59,200 nt of DNA from Gemmatimonadota bacterium (GTDB taxonomy: Bacteria; Gemmatimonadota; Gemmatimonadetes; Gemmatimonadales; GWC2-71-9), in the NCBI GenBank assembly GCA_009692115.1, contig SHZU01000012.1, forward strand, positions 1 through 59,200. Reading direction: 5' to 3'. Shown here one piece after another: positions 1-7,679 of the stretch; position 1 is the stretch's first letter, and every line of letters begins with the position of its first letter. The translations under genes were made by a program, and so were the position numbers. Under the pieces are notes generated by a model that searched no databases, had not been told where the DNA came from, and was given only the letters and a program-made list of their open reading frames with translations.

Positions 1-265
1 CCGATCACGGCCGATCGCTGCAGGTCGAGGCGGTGGCCCATGCGTGACCCGCGCGGCTGCCCGGTCGGCCGGTTGAACCCAACCGAGCCACCAGCACACC
101 TAACGCCCGACGATCGCCGCGCCTGGAGCCCCCTCCCCCCCCCGCCTAGGTTCTTTCCGAAAACTCTCATGCGGGTCCGCGCAGAGCGCGTTCAAGAACT
201 TGTGCTAGGGCGAGTGATCGACCGATGCCGTTGCCCGAGCTGGCCCCGATATGTGGAAAGTTGAC
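1..265. other. Left edge and leader of the element; no confident gene
   Basis: In frame 3 the first 47 bases read as a short peptide ending in TGA (positions 45-47), which could be the tail of a gene truncated by the window edge, but this is too short to judge. The rest shows no coding signal I trust. One copy of the CCTAACG motif lies at 99-105. A C-rich run at 129-141 precedes the terminase-like gene. Confidence 0.3.
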
Positions 266-808
266 ATGAAAAACTTGAATGAGCCCGAAGGAACCGGATT
301 GACCCCGGAACGCCTCTCGACCCGTCAGACCTCCGAGCGATTGACCGGCTTGGGTCTCCCGCGGTCGGTCCGGTCGGTCTCGAACGACACCAAGGCTCCT
401 GGCTGCCCGATCACCGTCATCGGTGGCGTGACCCGGGTTCTCTGGCCCGCCTACCTGCCCTGGTGGGTCGCCCGCCAGGTCGAGCAGGCCGTGGCCGCCG
501 TCGCCAGTCCCGATCTCGTGGACGAACAAACCAAGCTGGTGGCCTCGAAGCGGCGGCTATCCGAAGCCCGGGAGGCGCGAGAAGCGGGCTTGGTGGTCTC
601 GATTGAGGAAACCGAGAAGGCGGTCGGCGACCTGCTCGGGGCCTTGCGGGCGCAACTTCTTGCCACGCCGACGCGGGAATCCCATCGAATCGTCGGGTTG
701 CGAAGTCTTGCTGAAGCCACGGCGGCGCTCGATGCGATCATCTACGACTTGATGACTAGTCTCTCTCGGCGGGGCCCCGAACTCGCTGAAGACCCGGGCC
801 GCCGATGA
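266..808 (+). CDS. Nu1-like phage terminase small subunit (putative)
   Basis: 180 residues from the ATG at 266, which has GGAAAG five bases upstream; an in-frame ATG at 251 lacks this. Residues about 20-65 resemble a winged-helix segment with a WPAYLPWW stretch. The second half is a charged helix (EAREAREAGLVVSIEE) followed by a helical tail, the layout of lambda Nu1-type terminase small subunits, which bind the packaging site and recruit the large subunit. The assignment rests on this architecture, not on a diagnostic motif. The stop overlaps the start of the next gene by four bases (ATGA), so the two are probably coupled. No large terminase subunit is in view. It could alternatively be a generic DNA-binding protein of the element. 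Confidence 0.5.
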   Translation: MKNLNEPEGTGLTPERLSTRQTSERLTGLGLPRSVRSVSNDTKAPGCPITVIGGVTRVLWPAYLPWWVARQVEQAVAAVASPDLVDEQTKLVASKRRLSEAREAREAGLVVSIEETEKAVGDLLGALRAQLLATPTRESHRIVGLRSLAEATAALDAIIYDLMTSLSRRGPELAEDPGRR

Positions 809-1107
809 CCACCCCACGCGATCACCTGCGGGCGCTCCTGGACGCCCAGCCGGCCGCCTCCGCCGTCACGGTGCCGACGCCCTGGCTCGAAGCCCTCTTA
901 GCCGAAACGGTGGCCCCGGTGGCCCCGCTGGCCGCCCCGGACCTGCTCACGGTGGATCAAGCCGCGGCCCGGCTCGGGATTTGTCCCGGCACCCTGTACC
1001 GCCAGGCCAAGCGGTACCCGTTCACGCGGAAGATCTCTCACCGGGTCTTGCGGTTCGATGCGGCCGAACTGGCGGCCTGGCTCCGGACCCGGGGCAAGGT
1101 GGCGTAA
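805..1107 (+). CDS. Excisionase / helix-turn-helix DNA-binding protein (HTH_17 type)
   Basis: 100 residues. The C-terminal half (residues about 47-95) carries the MerR/AlpA-type winged helix of excisionase-family proteins: LLTVDQAAARLGICPGTLYR, then a basic wing and a C-terminal FDAAELAAWL helix. The first 45 residues are alanine- and proline-rich and probably unstructured or a linker. Proteins of this family bend DNA at attachment sites to favour excision, or act as small transcriptional regulators. Its place between a terminase-like gene and the recombinase supports an excision or control role. The start overlaps the preceding stop (ATGA). It contains one TTA codon followed by GCC, unlike most TTA codons in the chromosomal genes. 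Confidence 0.7.
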   Translation: MTTPRDHLRALLDAQPAASAVTVPTPWLEALLAETVAPVAPLAAPDLLTVDQAAARLGICPGTLYRQAKRYPFTRKISHRVLRFDAAELAAWLRTRGKVA

Positions 1108-1187
1108 GGGGACTGGACACCGAACCGCTACGGTGGTTCTATTTGAGGGGTCGGGAATATCCCCGACCGACGAATGGGGAGCGCACA

Positions 1188-1364
1188 TTGACGACGCCGA
1201 AGAAAGACCCCGCCGCGGTATCACTCGGCCGCCGTGGTGGGCTGGCCCGGGCCGCCACGCTCACGGCGGCCCAACGGGTGGCGAGCGCCACGAAGGCAAG
1301 TGCCGCCGCCGCCAAGGTCCGAACCAAGAAAGCCCAAGAGGCCCGGAAAGGTGGCGCCCGATGA
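1188..1364 (+). CDS. Small basic Ala/Lys/Arg-rich protein of the element
   Basis: 58 residues from a TTG at 1188, with GGGGA seven bases upstream; no ATG is available in the frame near that ribosome-binding site. The sequence has the SLGRRGGLARAA signature followed by an alanine/lysine-rich helix ending in a basic tail. Short proteins of this pattern are common in actinobacterial and proteobacterial islands and are usually annotated as hypothetical; the tail resembles histone H1-like basic helices, so nucleic-acid binding is plausible. The stop overlaps the recombinase start by four bases (ATGA), suggesting co-expression. The function is not known and the call rests on composition, ribosome-binding site and spacing. 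Confidence 0.5.
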   Translation: MTTPKKDPAAVSLGRRGGLARAATLTAAQRVASATKASAAAAKVRTKKAQEARKGGAR

Positions 1365-2437
1365 CCACGACCACGACCCGCCGCCCTCGCGGCACCGGCT
1401 CGCTGTTCCGCCGAGGCGCGATCTGGTGGATGAAGTATTCCGTCAACGACCGCGCCGTCCGGGAAAGCGCCGGCACCACCAGCCGGCGCGTGGCGGAAAA
1501 GCGGCTCCAGCAACGGCTCGGCGAAGTGGGGACCGGCGCCCACATCGGCCAGGCGGCCGAGCGCCTCCGCTTCGAGGATCTGGTCGAGATGGTCACGGCC
1601 GACTATGCCCTGAAACAGAACCGATCAACCGCCCGGATGGAACGGGCCACGCGAGCGCTGGCCGGCCGCTTTGCGGGCGTCAAGGCGCTGGCGATCACCT
1701 ATGACCGACTCGCGGCCTACGCCGCCGAACGCCTCGCGGATGAGTTGGCCCTCGCCACGATTCAATATGAGTTGGCGATTCTCCGCCGTGGATTCACGTT
1801 GGCGGTTCGCGCTCGTCGGCTCCCGGCTCGGCCCGCCTTCCCCACCATCACGGTCCAGAACGCCCGCCAAGGATTCTTCGAGCCGGCCCAGGTCGAGGCG
1901 CTGTTGGTCGAGCTGCCTGAGTATCTCCGCCCGGTCCTGCAGGCCGCCGTGCTCACCGGCTGGCGGAAGCAGGAGCTGCTCACCCTGACATGGGATCGAG
2001 TCGATTTCGAGGCCGGTACGATCCGCCTCGAAGCCGAGCACACGAAGAACCATGCGGCGCGGGTCTTTCCGGTCGATGCCCTGCCCGCCCTCGAGGCCGT
2101 GCTTCGGTCCCAACGGAATCTGACCGACATGGTGGAGGCCGCCACGGGCAAGCCGGTGGCCCTGGTCTTTCACCACTTCGGCCTGCCGATCAGGGACCAC
2201 TACCACGCCTGGCGGGCCGCCTGTGAACGGGCCAAAGTACCGGGTCGGCTGCTCCACGACGCCCGCCGGACGGCGGTTCGGAACCTCGAACGGGCGGGCG
2301 TGTCGCGGTCGGTCGCCATGAAACTGACCGGCCACAAGACCGAAAACGTGTACCGTCGGTATGCCATTGTGAGCGAGCAAGATCTGCGGGAAGGCGTGGC
2401 GAAGTTGGCGAGTTTGGGCACAGTACGGGCACAGTAA
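1361..2437 (+). CDS. Tyrosine recombinase (phage-type integrase)
   Basis: 358 residues from ATG 1361; the frame stays open upstream to about 1058, but that part is an out-of-register read of the previous gene. The N-terminus (about 1-60) is the small beta domain of phage integrases (GTGSLFRRGAIWWMKY), followed by a SAM-like core-binding domain (about 70-160) and the catalytic domain (about 175-358). The catalytic residues are visible: Arg202 (GWRKQEL), Lys229, His299-x-x-Arg302 (LHDARR), His325 (TGHKT) and Tyr334 (YRRY). It should integrate and excise the element at the adjacent tRNA-Leu gene. It reads toward the tRNA and ends 36 bases short of it. Confidence 0.93.
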   Translation: MTTTTTRRPRGTGSLFRRGAIWWMKYSVNDRAVRESAGTTSRRVAEKRLQQRLGEVGTGAHIGQAAERLRFEDLVEMVTADYALKQNRSTARMERATRALAGRFAGVKALAITYDRLAAYAAERLADELALATIQYELAILRRGFTLAVRARRLPARPAFPTITVQNARQGFFEPAQVEALLVELPEYLRPVLQAAVLTGWRKQELLTLTWDRVDFEAGTIRLEAEHTKNHAARVFPVDALPALEAVLRSQRNLTDMVEAATGKPVALVFHHFGLPIRDHYHAWRAACERAKVPGRLLHDARRTAVRNLERAGVSRSVAMKLTGHKTENVYRRYAIVSEQDLREGVAKLASLGTVRAQ

Positions 2438-2473
2438 CCCAAAATCCCATGTGGACAAAACGCGTAACTCGAA

Positions 2474-2557
2474 TGCTCGGGCCGGGACTCGAACCCGGAT
2501 GGGGTTGCCCCCGAGGGATTTTAAGTCCCTTGTGTCTACCGGTTTCACCACCCGAGC
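2474..2557 (-). tRNA. tRNA-Leu(UAA)
   Basis: On the minus strand the gene begins GCTCGGG, pairing with CCCGAGC before A73 at 2474. The anticodon stem AGGGA/TCCCT encloses CTTAAAA, giving anticodon UAA. A long variable arm (CGGGGGCAACCCC) and the TTCGAGTCC T-loop are typical of class II tRNA-Leu. CCA is not encoded. This tRNA reads TTA (and TTG) codons, which in this window are concentrated before glycine codons. A TATCTT -10-like box lies at 2567-2572, about ten bases upstream of the 5' end. The 3' end faces the recombinase gene and is the likely attachment core. Confidence 0.96.
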
Positions 2558-3012
2558 GGTGACCGGAAGATAGCCAAATTCAGTCGATCTGAACGGGGGG
2601 GGGCCGCTGGGCCGGCCAGGCGGCCGGACGGCCAGGTGTCCCAGGTGAGGGGGCACCCGACACCGAAGGGGGGATTGGGATGGCCGGAGCGGCCGATCAG
2701 GTCATGGAGCATTTCATGGCGGGCCACCATCTCGTGCCCGATCCAGAAATCAGCGACATAGACGCGGGAGCCGGGTTCCCACCGGGCCACACACTCCCCG
2801 GTCGGGAACGGAAACGACCGGCCCGGCACCTGAAACCACCGGATCTTTGCGAAATCCCCGCGCCGGTCGGAGCATGCTTCCGTGGCGGCGAACCAGACCC
2901 GGTACTCCGGCGGCGGCTCGAACGGCACCGCGGTCGGCGGTTCGAAGCCGCAGGCGGTTCCACCTAACGCCATCAGCCCGGCAACCACGACCTGTTTCAC
3001 GAACGTCCGCAT
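2545..3012 (-). CDS. Putative lipoprotein with an HExxH zinc-peptidase motif
   Basis: 155 residues. The N-terminus has a short basic start, a hydrophobic stretch and a lipobox-like GGTAC, so it is probably exported and lipid-anchored at Cys21. Near residues 98-110 it reads HEMLHDLIGRSGH, an HExxH motif with a downstream Gly and His that loosely matches the metzincin zinc site. That suggests a small metallopeptidase, though I recognise no named family. The ATG sits at the edge of a perfect 15-bp inverted repeat, and no clear ribosome-binding site is seen. The TGA stop lies inside the 5' end of tRNA-Leu, a 13-base overlap, so processing of the tRNA could trim this mRNA. Confidence 0.55.
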   Translation of the reverse strand: MRTFVKQVVVAGLMALGGTACGFEPPTAVPFEPPPEYRVWFAATEACSDRRGDFAKIRWFQVPGRSFPFPTGECVARWEPGSRVYVADFWIGHEMVARHEMLHDLIGRSGHPNPPFGVGCPLTWDTWPSGRLAGPAAPPRSDRLNLAIFRSPLGW

Positions 3013-3041
3013 TCCAAGGGCCCGCCCGGGCCCTTGGAATG
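3010..3041. repeat. Perfect 15-bp inverted repeat at a start codon
   Basis: The left arm CATTCCAAGGGCCCG is repeated as an exact reverse complement after a 2-base spacer. The left end contains the start codon of the minus-strand lipoprotein gene. In the transcript this would be a very stable hairpin that buries the start; in DNA it is a candidate operator. No T-run follows on either strand, so it is unlikely to be a simple intrinsic terminator. Confidence 0.9.
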
Positions 3042-3144
3042 GTGACCACCCGAACCCTCTGATGGGTCTCGGCAGAGAGGGGGTGGCAACTTGAATGGAC
3101 GTACGTCACGGGAAGCTCACGGCAAACGATGTGCCGGGGTGGGG

Positions 3145-3450
3145 TCAGAGGACCGAGGCCGTGTCCTCGAAGACCGGGCGGGGCATGCCTTGGCCGCCTT
3201 GATCACGCAGAAGAAAAGCGTGGGCGATCCGGACACTGTAACGGCCCGCCCCGGCGAGGCGGACCGTGGCGGTGTATTCGTGGTGTTCGAGGTCGGGGAA
3301 CCGCTGGTCGGCGGTTTCGATGGCGGTAATGTGAATGGTGACGACCGATCGCCGGCGCGCCGCCTCAGCCCGGAGCCGCCAACCCTTTCTGCCGGTCGAC
3401 AGGTGGCCCCGAATGGTGATCGTGCCGATTCCGGTGGCCATCTCGAACAT
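3145..3450 (-). CDS. Hypothetical protein, beta-rich
   Basis: 101 residues from ATG 3450 (a second in-frame ATG at 3441 is equally possible; neither has a convincing ribosome-binding site). The sequence alternates hydrophobic and polar residues (GTITIRGHL, SVVTIHITAIE, YTATVRLAGAG), suggesting a small beta-sandwich. No signal peptide or catalytic motif is evident, and I do not recognise the family. The frame runs open further upstream to 3690, but that part is proline/glycine-rich read-through opposite the next gene. It is divergent from the secreted protein gene at 3566, and the 115-base gap between them probably contains promoters for both. Confidence 0.42.
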   Translation of the reverse strand: MFEMATGIGTITIRGHLSTGRKGWRLRAEAARRRSVVTIHITAIETADQRFPDLEHHEYTATVRLAGAGRYSVRIAHAFLLRDQGGQGMPRPVFEDTASVL

Positions 3451-3565
3451 CGGGCCGGGCCACCAACCGCGAGGGCCGTGACTCGACTGAGACAGGTTGC
3501 TTTCAGGTCCGTCACCTGCCCCGCCCCCCCTACCATCCGTCGCCCTCGGCGGACAAGTTTCCCCG

Positions 3566-5149
3566 ATGCGGATCCGAAGTCTTGTCGCCGGGCTTATTGG
3601 CGTCGCTGGAGCGGGCATGTCCGTCCCATCGCTGGCCGCCCAGATCACCCCGATTACCGTCCCCAAAAACAAGCTCCGGCTTGATTTCATGGGCCAGCTC
3701 CAAAGCTATGATTGGCGCTGGAACGACGGCTCCCGGACCGAGGCCGCCGCGGCCTTCAACCGGCTGATGGACGCCTCGTTCATTCCGAGGCTGGCGGAGG
3801 CCGAGCGGCGAGTCCGGGCGATTACCGGCCGGGCCGACCTTTCCCTCAACGTGGGCCGGTCAACCGCCTCGCAACTCGTGAATCTCGGAACCACCGGATT
3901 CGGCGGCGCCTACGGCCTCACCAAGACCATCACGATCCACGGCATGGTGCCGCTGATTGCCGTCAAGGTGGCCCCCCGGGTGTTGGTCGACTCTACGGGA
4001 TCGAACGCCGGCTTCAACCCGGCCAGCGAGGCCTTCGGAAACGTCCTGGGCCGAAGCCAGACCTCGTCGTTTCTTTCGGTGCTCCGAGTGGCCATCAGCA
4101 GCCTGCGGACCCGGATTACCGCCGGCGCGTACGACACCGATCCGGCCCTCCGCCAAGCGGCGGACCAGGCCCTGATCCGGGGCCAACTCCTCGACAGCGA
4201 GTTGACCGCCCTGCTCCAGGACGGGTCGGCTGATTTTGCCCCGCGGGACAACTCCGAAGCGGGCCAGCTGATCCTGGCGGCGATCAACGCGTTCCGAAAC
4301 ACGCTCGGATCCCTCGGCGTCACGATGGGTACCGGGACCCCGGCCTTCGCCGCTCAGGGCCTCGACTACGACCGGTTCGACAACTATCTCACCAATCCAG
4401 ACGGGACGATCGGGATGCGTCCCATCAACGACATCCCCGCCCTCTCGTTCCTCGGCGATATCGAGGTGGGCGTCGCGGTGGCGGTGATCGACCGGTTTCC
4501 GAGCACCACGTTCGGCTCCGGCCTTCGGGCGGTGGTCGATGCCACGGTCCGGCTCCGGACAGCCAAACTCGACAACCCCGACCGCCCGTTCGACGTCGGC
4601 ACCGGCGACCGTCAGCCCGACGTCGAGCTCTCCCTGACCGCCGACTACGTGAAGGGCCGGCTCGGCGCCCGGTTTACCGGGGGCTACAATCTCCAACTGC
4701 CCGGGAACCAGAACCGGCGGATCACTCGCTACGACGCGCCGATTGCCCCGAAGACCACCCTGGCCGGGGTGCGGCGCGATCCCGGCGATGTGATCCGAGT
4801 GAGCGCCCACCCGTTTTTCCGGCTGGCGCCGTACCTGTCGTTCTTTGCTGGGGCCGACTATTGGACCAAGGGGCGAGACCGTTTCGGCTACGCGCTTGGT
4901 CAAACCGAGATTGTAGGGGTCGACGTTGATGTGCTCGGAGACGGCACCCGTTCCGATGCGCTGCTGCTGTCCGGGGGTCTCTCGTACTCCCACGCCGGTC
5001 TGAGCAAGTTGGGGGCGCTCGGTCTCCCCATGGACGCGAGCTTCCGCTACGAACGGATCGCCCGATCCACCAAGGGCATCATTCCCGATGTCCATTCGGT
5101 GCGGATTGATTTGCGGTTTTACACCCGGCTACTCGGCGGGGGCCGTTAG
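3566..5149 (+). CDS. Secreted, probably outer-membrane beta-barrel protein of unknown function
   Basis: 527 residues from ATG 3566. Residues 1-25 form a Sec signal peptide (MRIRSL start, hydrophobic core, SLAAQ cleavage region). The mature part has long stretches of alternating hydrophobic/polar residues and many Gly/Asp turns. The C-terminal strands (FRYERI, VRIDLRFYTRLL) resemble a barrel closing pattern, though the last residue is Arg, not an aromatic. No transporter or enzyme motif is visible, so the substrate is unknown. The upstream in-frame extension to 3497 precedes the signal peptide and is rejected. Its TAG stop shares bases with the TAA stop of recN on the other strand, inside the motif CGTTAGGC. 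Confidence 0.68.
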   Translation: MRIRSLVAGLIGVAGAGMSVPSLAAQITPITVPKNKLRLDFMGQLQSYDWRWNDGSRTEAAAAFNRLMDASFIPRLAEAERRVRAITGRADLSLNVGRSTASQLVNLGTTGFGGAYGLTKTITIHGMVPLIAVKVAPRVLVDSTGSNAGFNPASEAFGNVLGRSQTSSFLSVLRVAISSLRTRITAGAYDTDPALRQAADQALIRGQLLDSELTALLQDGSADFAPRDNSEAGQLILAAINAFRNTLGSLGVTMGTGTPAFAAQGLDYDRFDNYLTNPDGTIGMRPINDIPALSFLGDIEVGVAVAVIDRFPSTTFGSGLRAVVDATVRLRTAKLDNPDRPFDVGTGDRQPDVELSLTADYVKGRLGARFTGGYNLQLPGNQNRRITRYDAPIAPKTTLAGVRRDPGDVIRVSAHPFFRLAPYLSFFAGADYWTKGRDRFGYALGQTEIVGVDVDVLGDGTRSDALLLSGGLSYSHAGLSKLGALGLPMDASFRYERIARSTKGIIPDVHSVRIDLRFYTRLLGGGR

Positions 5150-6813
5150 GCCTGGACAGCGTTTTTCGGTCCGAGGAGGGCCAGGGCATGACGGCGGGCC
5201 GAGTCGCTGTCGGCATCGCCTAGCATCCGGGCAATTTCTCCGACCCGGTCCTCGCCGTGGATCACCTCGACGGCGCTGGTGGCGATGCCCGCCTTGGCTC
5301 GCTTCGATACCACCAAATGACGATCGGCCCTGGCGGCAATCGTCGGCAAATGGGTGATGACGAGCACCTGATGGCGCTTGGCGGCATCGGCCAGGGCCTC
5401 GCCCACTTGGGCCCCGACCTCGCCGCCAACCCCTTGATCGATTTCGTCGAACACCAGCGTCGGGATCGCGTCCTGACGCGCCAACGCCGAGGTCAGGGCG
5501 AGCATCAGCCGGGACAGCTCGCCGCCCGAGGCTGCTTTATGCACCGGCCGAGCCTCGAGCCCGACATTGAGTTGGACGGAAAACACCACCGCCTCGGCGC
5601 CGTAGCTGCCGATCTGAGCCGCCGGCATGAGCATCACCTCAAACCGTCCACCGGGCAGCCCCAATTTCGGGAGTTGGCGGTTGACCGCTCGGGCCAGCCG
5701 GTCGCCGCCGATCCGGCGCCGTTCGGTCAGTCCCTTGGCCAGAGATTTGAGTTCCCGCTCCGCTGCTTCGCGACGGGCCGCCAGCGCCTTCAAATCGAAG
5801 GCCGCGGCATCGAGCAGATCGAGTTCGCCCGCGGATTCCACCCGGGTGACCAGCACCGCATCAATCGACGCGCCGTACTTCTGGCCCAACCGATCGAGGA
5901 CGCCGCGGCGGGTCTCGAGCTCGCGGAGCCGGCTCGGGTCGTCCTCAATGGCGCGGGCGTAGTCCCGGGCCTGGCGGGCCAGTTCCTCCAGGGCGGCATA
6001 GGCCTGGTCGATCAACATCCGCCAATCGGCCACCCCGGGGTCGACTCGTTCCAGCCGCCCGAACGCCTGTTCGGCGGCGTGGAGCCCCTTGAGCGCGCCG
6101 TCGTCCTCCTCGAGCGCTCCCGCCACCCGCTCGCCTAACGACCGGAGCTCTTCGGCGTTGGCCAGCTTCCGAATATCCTGGTCAAGCCGCTCGTCTTCGC
6201 CAGCCTGGAGTTTGGCCGCGTCGATTTCCTGGACCACGTGCCGGAGGTAGTCGGCCTTCTTCCGGACCGCCTCCCGGCGGTCGATCAACTGCCGTTCCTC
6301 CTCCTGCAACCGGCCGAGCCCCGCGTGGCACTCCGCCACCTGCCGGGCTTCCGCGACGGCCCCCGCAAATCCGTCGAGCACCTCGCGCTGGGTTTCGGGT
6401 TGGAGCAGCGACACCGTCTGATGCTGGCCGTGCAGGTCGGCGAGGGCGCCGCCCAGTTGCTCCAAGGCCGCCACCGTAGTCGGGCTCCCATTGACCCAGG
6501 CGCGGGACCGGCCCTCCGCCGACACTTCCCGGCGCACCACGACCCGGTCGTCTTCCGGATCGAGACCGAGGGACTCGAGCACCGCTTTGACCCGGCGAGG
6601 AAGCCCCTCGAACACGCCTTCGATGATGGCTTTCTGGGCCCCGGGCCGAACCGCCCCGCTCTCCGCCCGGCCGCCGAGCAAGAGCGCCAAGGCATCGACC
6701 AGCATCGATTTGCCGGCGCCCGTCTCGCCAGTCAAGACGTTGAGACCGGCGCCGAGGTGGAGCGTGGCGTCGGCGACAGTGACGAGGTCACGAACCCGGA
6801 GTTCGGAGATCAC
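5146..6813 (-). CDS. recN: DNA repair protein RecN
   Basis: 555 residues from a GTG overlapping the nadK stop (GTGA); the longer frame to 6846 lies inside nadK. RecN is an SMC-like ATPase that gathers DNA ends during double-strand break repair. The Walker A motif GETGAGKS is at residues 29-36. The centre is a long helical coiled-coil region. The C-terminal lobe has the signature-like SGGELSRLML and the Walker B segment LVFDEIDQGVGG at about residue 460. The length matches the family. It is the last gene of the 14-kb infC-to-recN run and ends in a convergent overlap with the secreted protein gene. Confidence 0.96.
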   Translation of the reverse strand: MISELRVRDLVTVADATLHLGAGLNVLTGETGAGKSMLVDALALLLGGRAESGAVRPGAQKAIIEGVFEGLPRRVKAVLESLGLDPEDDRVVVRREVSAEGRSRAWVNGSPTTVAALEQLGGALADLHGQHQTVSLLQPETQREVLDGFAGAVAEARQVAECHAGLGRLQEEERQLIDRREAVRKKADYLRHVVQEIDAAKLQAGEDERLDQDIRKLANAEELRSLGERVAGALEEDDGALKGLHAAEQAFGRLERVDPGVADWRMLIDQAYAALEELARQARDYARAIEDDPSRLRELETRRGVLDRLGQKYGASIDAVLVTRVESAGELDLLDAAAFDLKALAARREAAERELKSLAKGLTERRRIGGDRLARAVNRQLPKLGLPGGRFEVMLMPAAQIGSYGAEAVVFSVQLNVGLEARPVHKAASGGELSRLMLALTSALARQDAIPTLVFDEIDQGVGGEVGAQVGEALADAAKRHQVLVITHLPTIAARADRHLVVSKRAKAGIATSAVEVIHGEDRVGEIARMLGDADSDSARRHALALLGPKNAVQA

Positions 6814-7679
6814 TGAGTGTTGTCGCGCTCGGCCAAATCCCCCCACCGGAGGCTCTGGCGCATCCGGGCGAAGTAGCTGCGTTGGCCGAATCGCACCAGC
6901 TGGACCGTGTGCTCGCTCCGGCCGATCTCGATCGTGTCATCGGGGCCGAGTGTCATGGCCTGCTGGCCATCGACCGAAACCAGGAGATCCTCGGCCCATC
7001 CGCTGATCGGGGTGATTGTGATCACGGCGGTGGACGGAATGACCAGCGGGCGAACCGCCAGGGTGTGGGCGCAGATCGGCGTGATCACGACGGCCTCGAC
7101 GTCGGGCGCGATGATCGGGCCACCGGCCGAGAGCGAGTAGGCCGTCGATCCGGTCGGGGTTGCGACGATGAGTCCGTCCGCGCTGTAGGGCCCGACATCC
7201 TGATCGTCGACCCGGACGCCCAGCTGGATCATCCGGGCCACGCCCGCCTTGTGGACCACTACGTCGTTGAGCGCCGGCGGCAGAGGGAACCGGGGATTGC
7301 CGGCCCCGACAATTTCGGCATCGAGCGCCATCCGGGGTTCGATGACGTAATCACCGGCGGCCAGCCGAGCCAGCGCCCCGTCGAGCTCGTTGCGGGTGCA
7401 GGCGGTCAGGAACCCGACCCGGCCCAGGTTGATCCCGAGCACCGGGACCGGCTTTCGGCCGAGCGAGCGGGCCCCCCGGAGCAGAGTCCCGTCGCCGCCT
7501 AACGTGACCAAGGCGTCGAGGTCGGCGACGCCGATCGGGGCCACCGACCCCTCCCACAGAGGCGCCAGCTCGGGCTCGGTAAAGAAGGTCAAGCCCAAAC
7601 CGGGCGCGCGCGCGGCCATGCCGGCCAAGATCCCGGCCAATCCGCGATAGCGGGGATTCCCGACCACGCCGACGTTCAT
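6810..7679 (-). CDS. nadK: NAD kinase
   Basis: 289 residues. It phosphorylates NAD to NADP in the cytoplasm. The GGDGT motif is at 61-65. A LNDVVVH segment (the NE/D motif) and the glycine-rich YSADGLIVATPTGSTAY stretch follow, with the usual SPI-like C-terminal beta domain (ITPICAHTLAVRPLVIP). The start ATG overlaps the dxs stop (ATGA), and the stop overlaps recN (GTGA). The placement between dxs and recN is a common bacterial arrangement. NADPH supply is functionally related to the neighbouring isoprenoid pathway, but the linkage may be only operon structure. Confidence 0.96.
   Translation of the reverse strand: MNVGVVGNPRYRGLAGILAGMAARAPGLGLTFFTEPELAPLWEGSVAPIGVADLDALVTLGGDGTLLRGARSLGRKPVPVLGINLGRVGFLTACTRNELDGALARLAAGDYVIEPRMALDAEIVGAGNPRFPLPPALNDVVVHKAGVARMIQLGVRVDDQDVGPYSADGLIVATPTGSTAYSLSAGGPIIAPDVEAVVITPICAHTLAVRPLVIPSTAVITITPISGWAEDLLVSVDGQQAMTLGPDDTIEIGRSEHTVQLVRFGQRSYFARMRQSLRWGDLAERDNTQ

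Larger units (their letters stand above)
1..2473. mobile_element. Right end of an integrated element at tRNA-Leu(UAA)
   Basis: Four same-strand genes (terminase small-subunit-like, excisionase-like HTH, small basic protein, tyrosine recombinase) are packed between the window edge and a tRNA-Leu gene. The recombinase gene ends 36 bases before the tRNA 3' end, the usual arrangement for an element integrated into a tRNA 3' end. The tRNA itself is intact, so the element presumably restored its 3' part on integration. The left boundary and the second attachment site lie outside the window. A terS-like gene beside int and xis fits a phage satellite or prophage remnant better than a conjugative island, but no capsid, large terminase or replication gene is visible to decide this. 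Confidence 0.65.

Noticed and set aside
1058-1360. A longer recombinase starting at 1058
   Set aside because: The extra 101 codons overlap two other genes out of register and are Arg/Gly/Pro-rich; the ATG at 1361 matches the normal integrase N-terminus.
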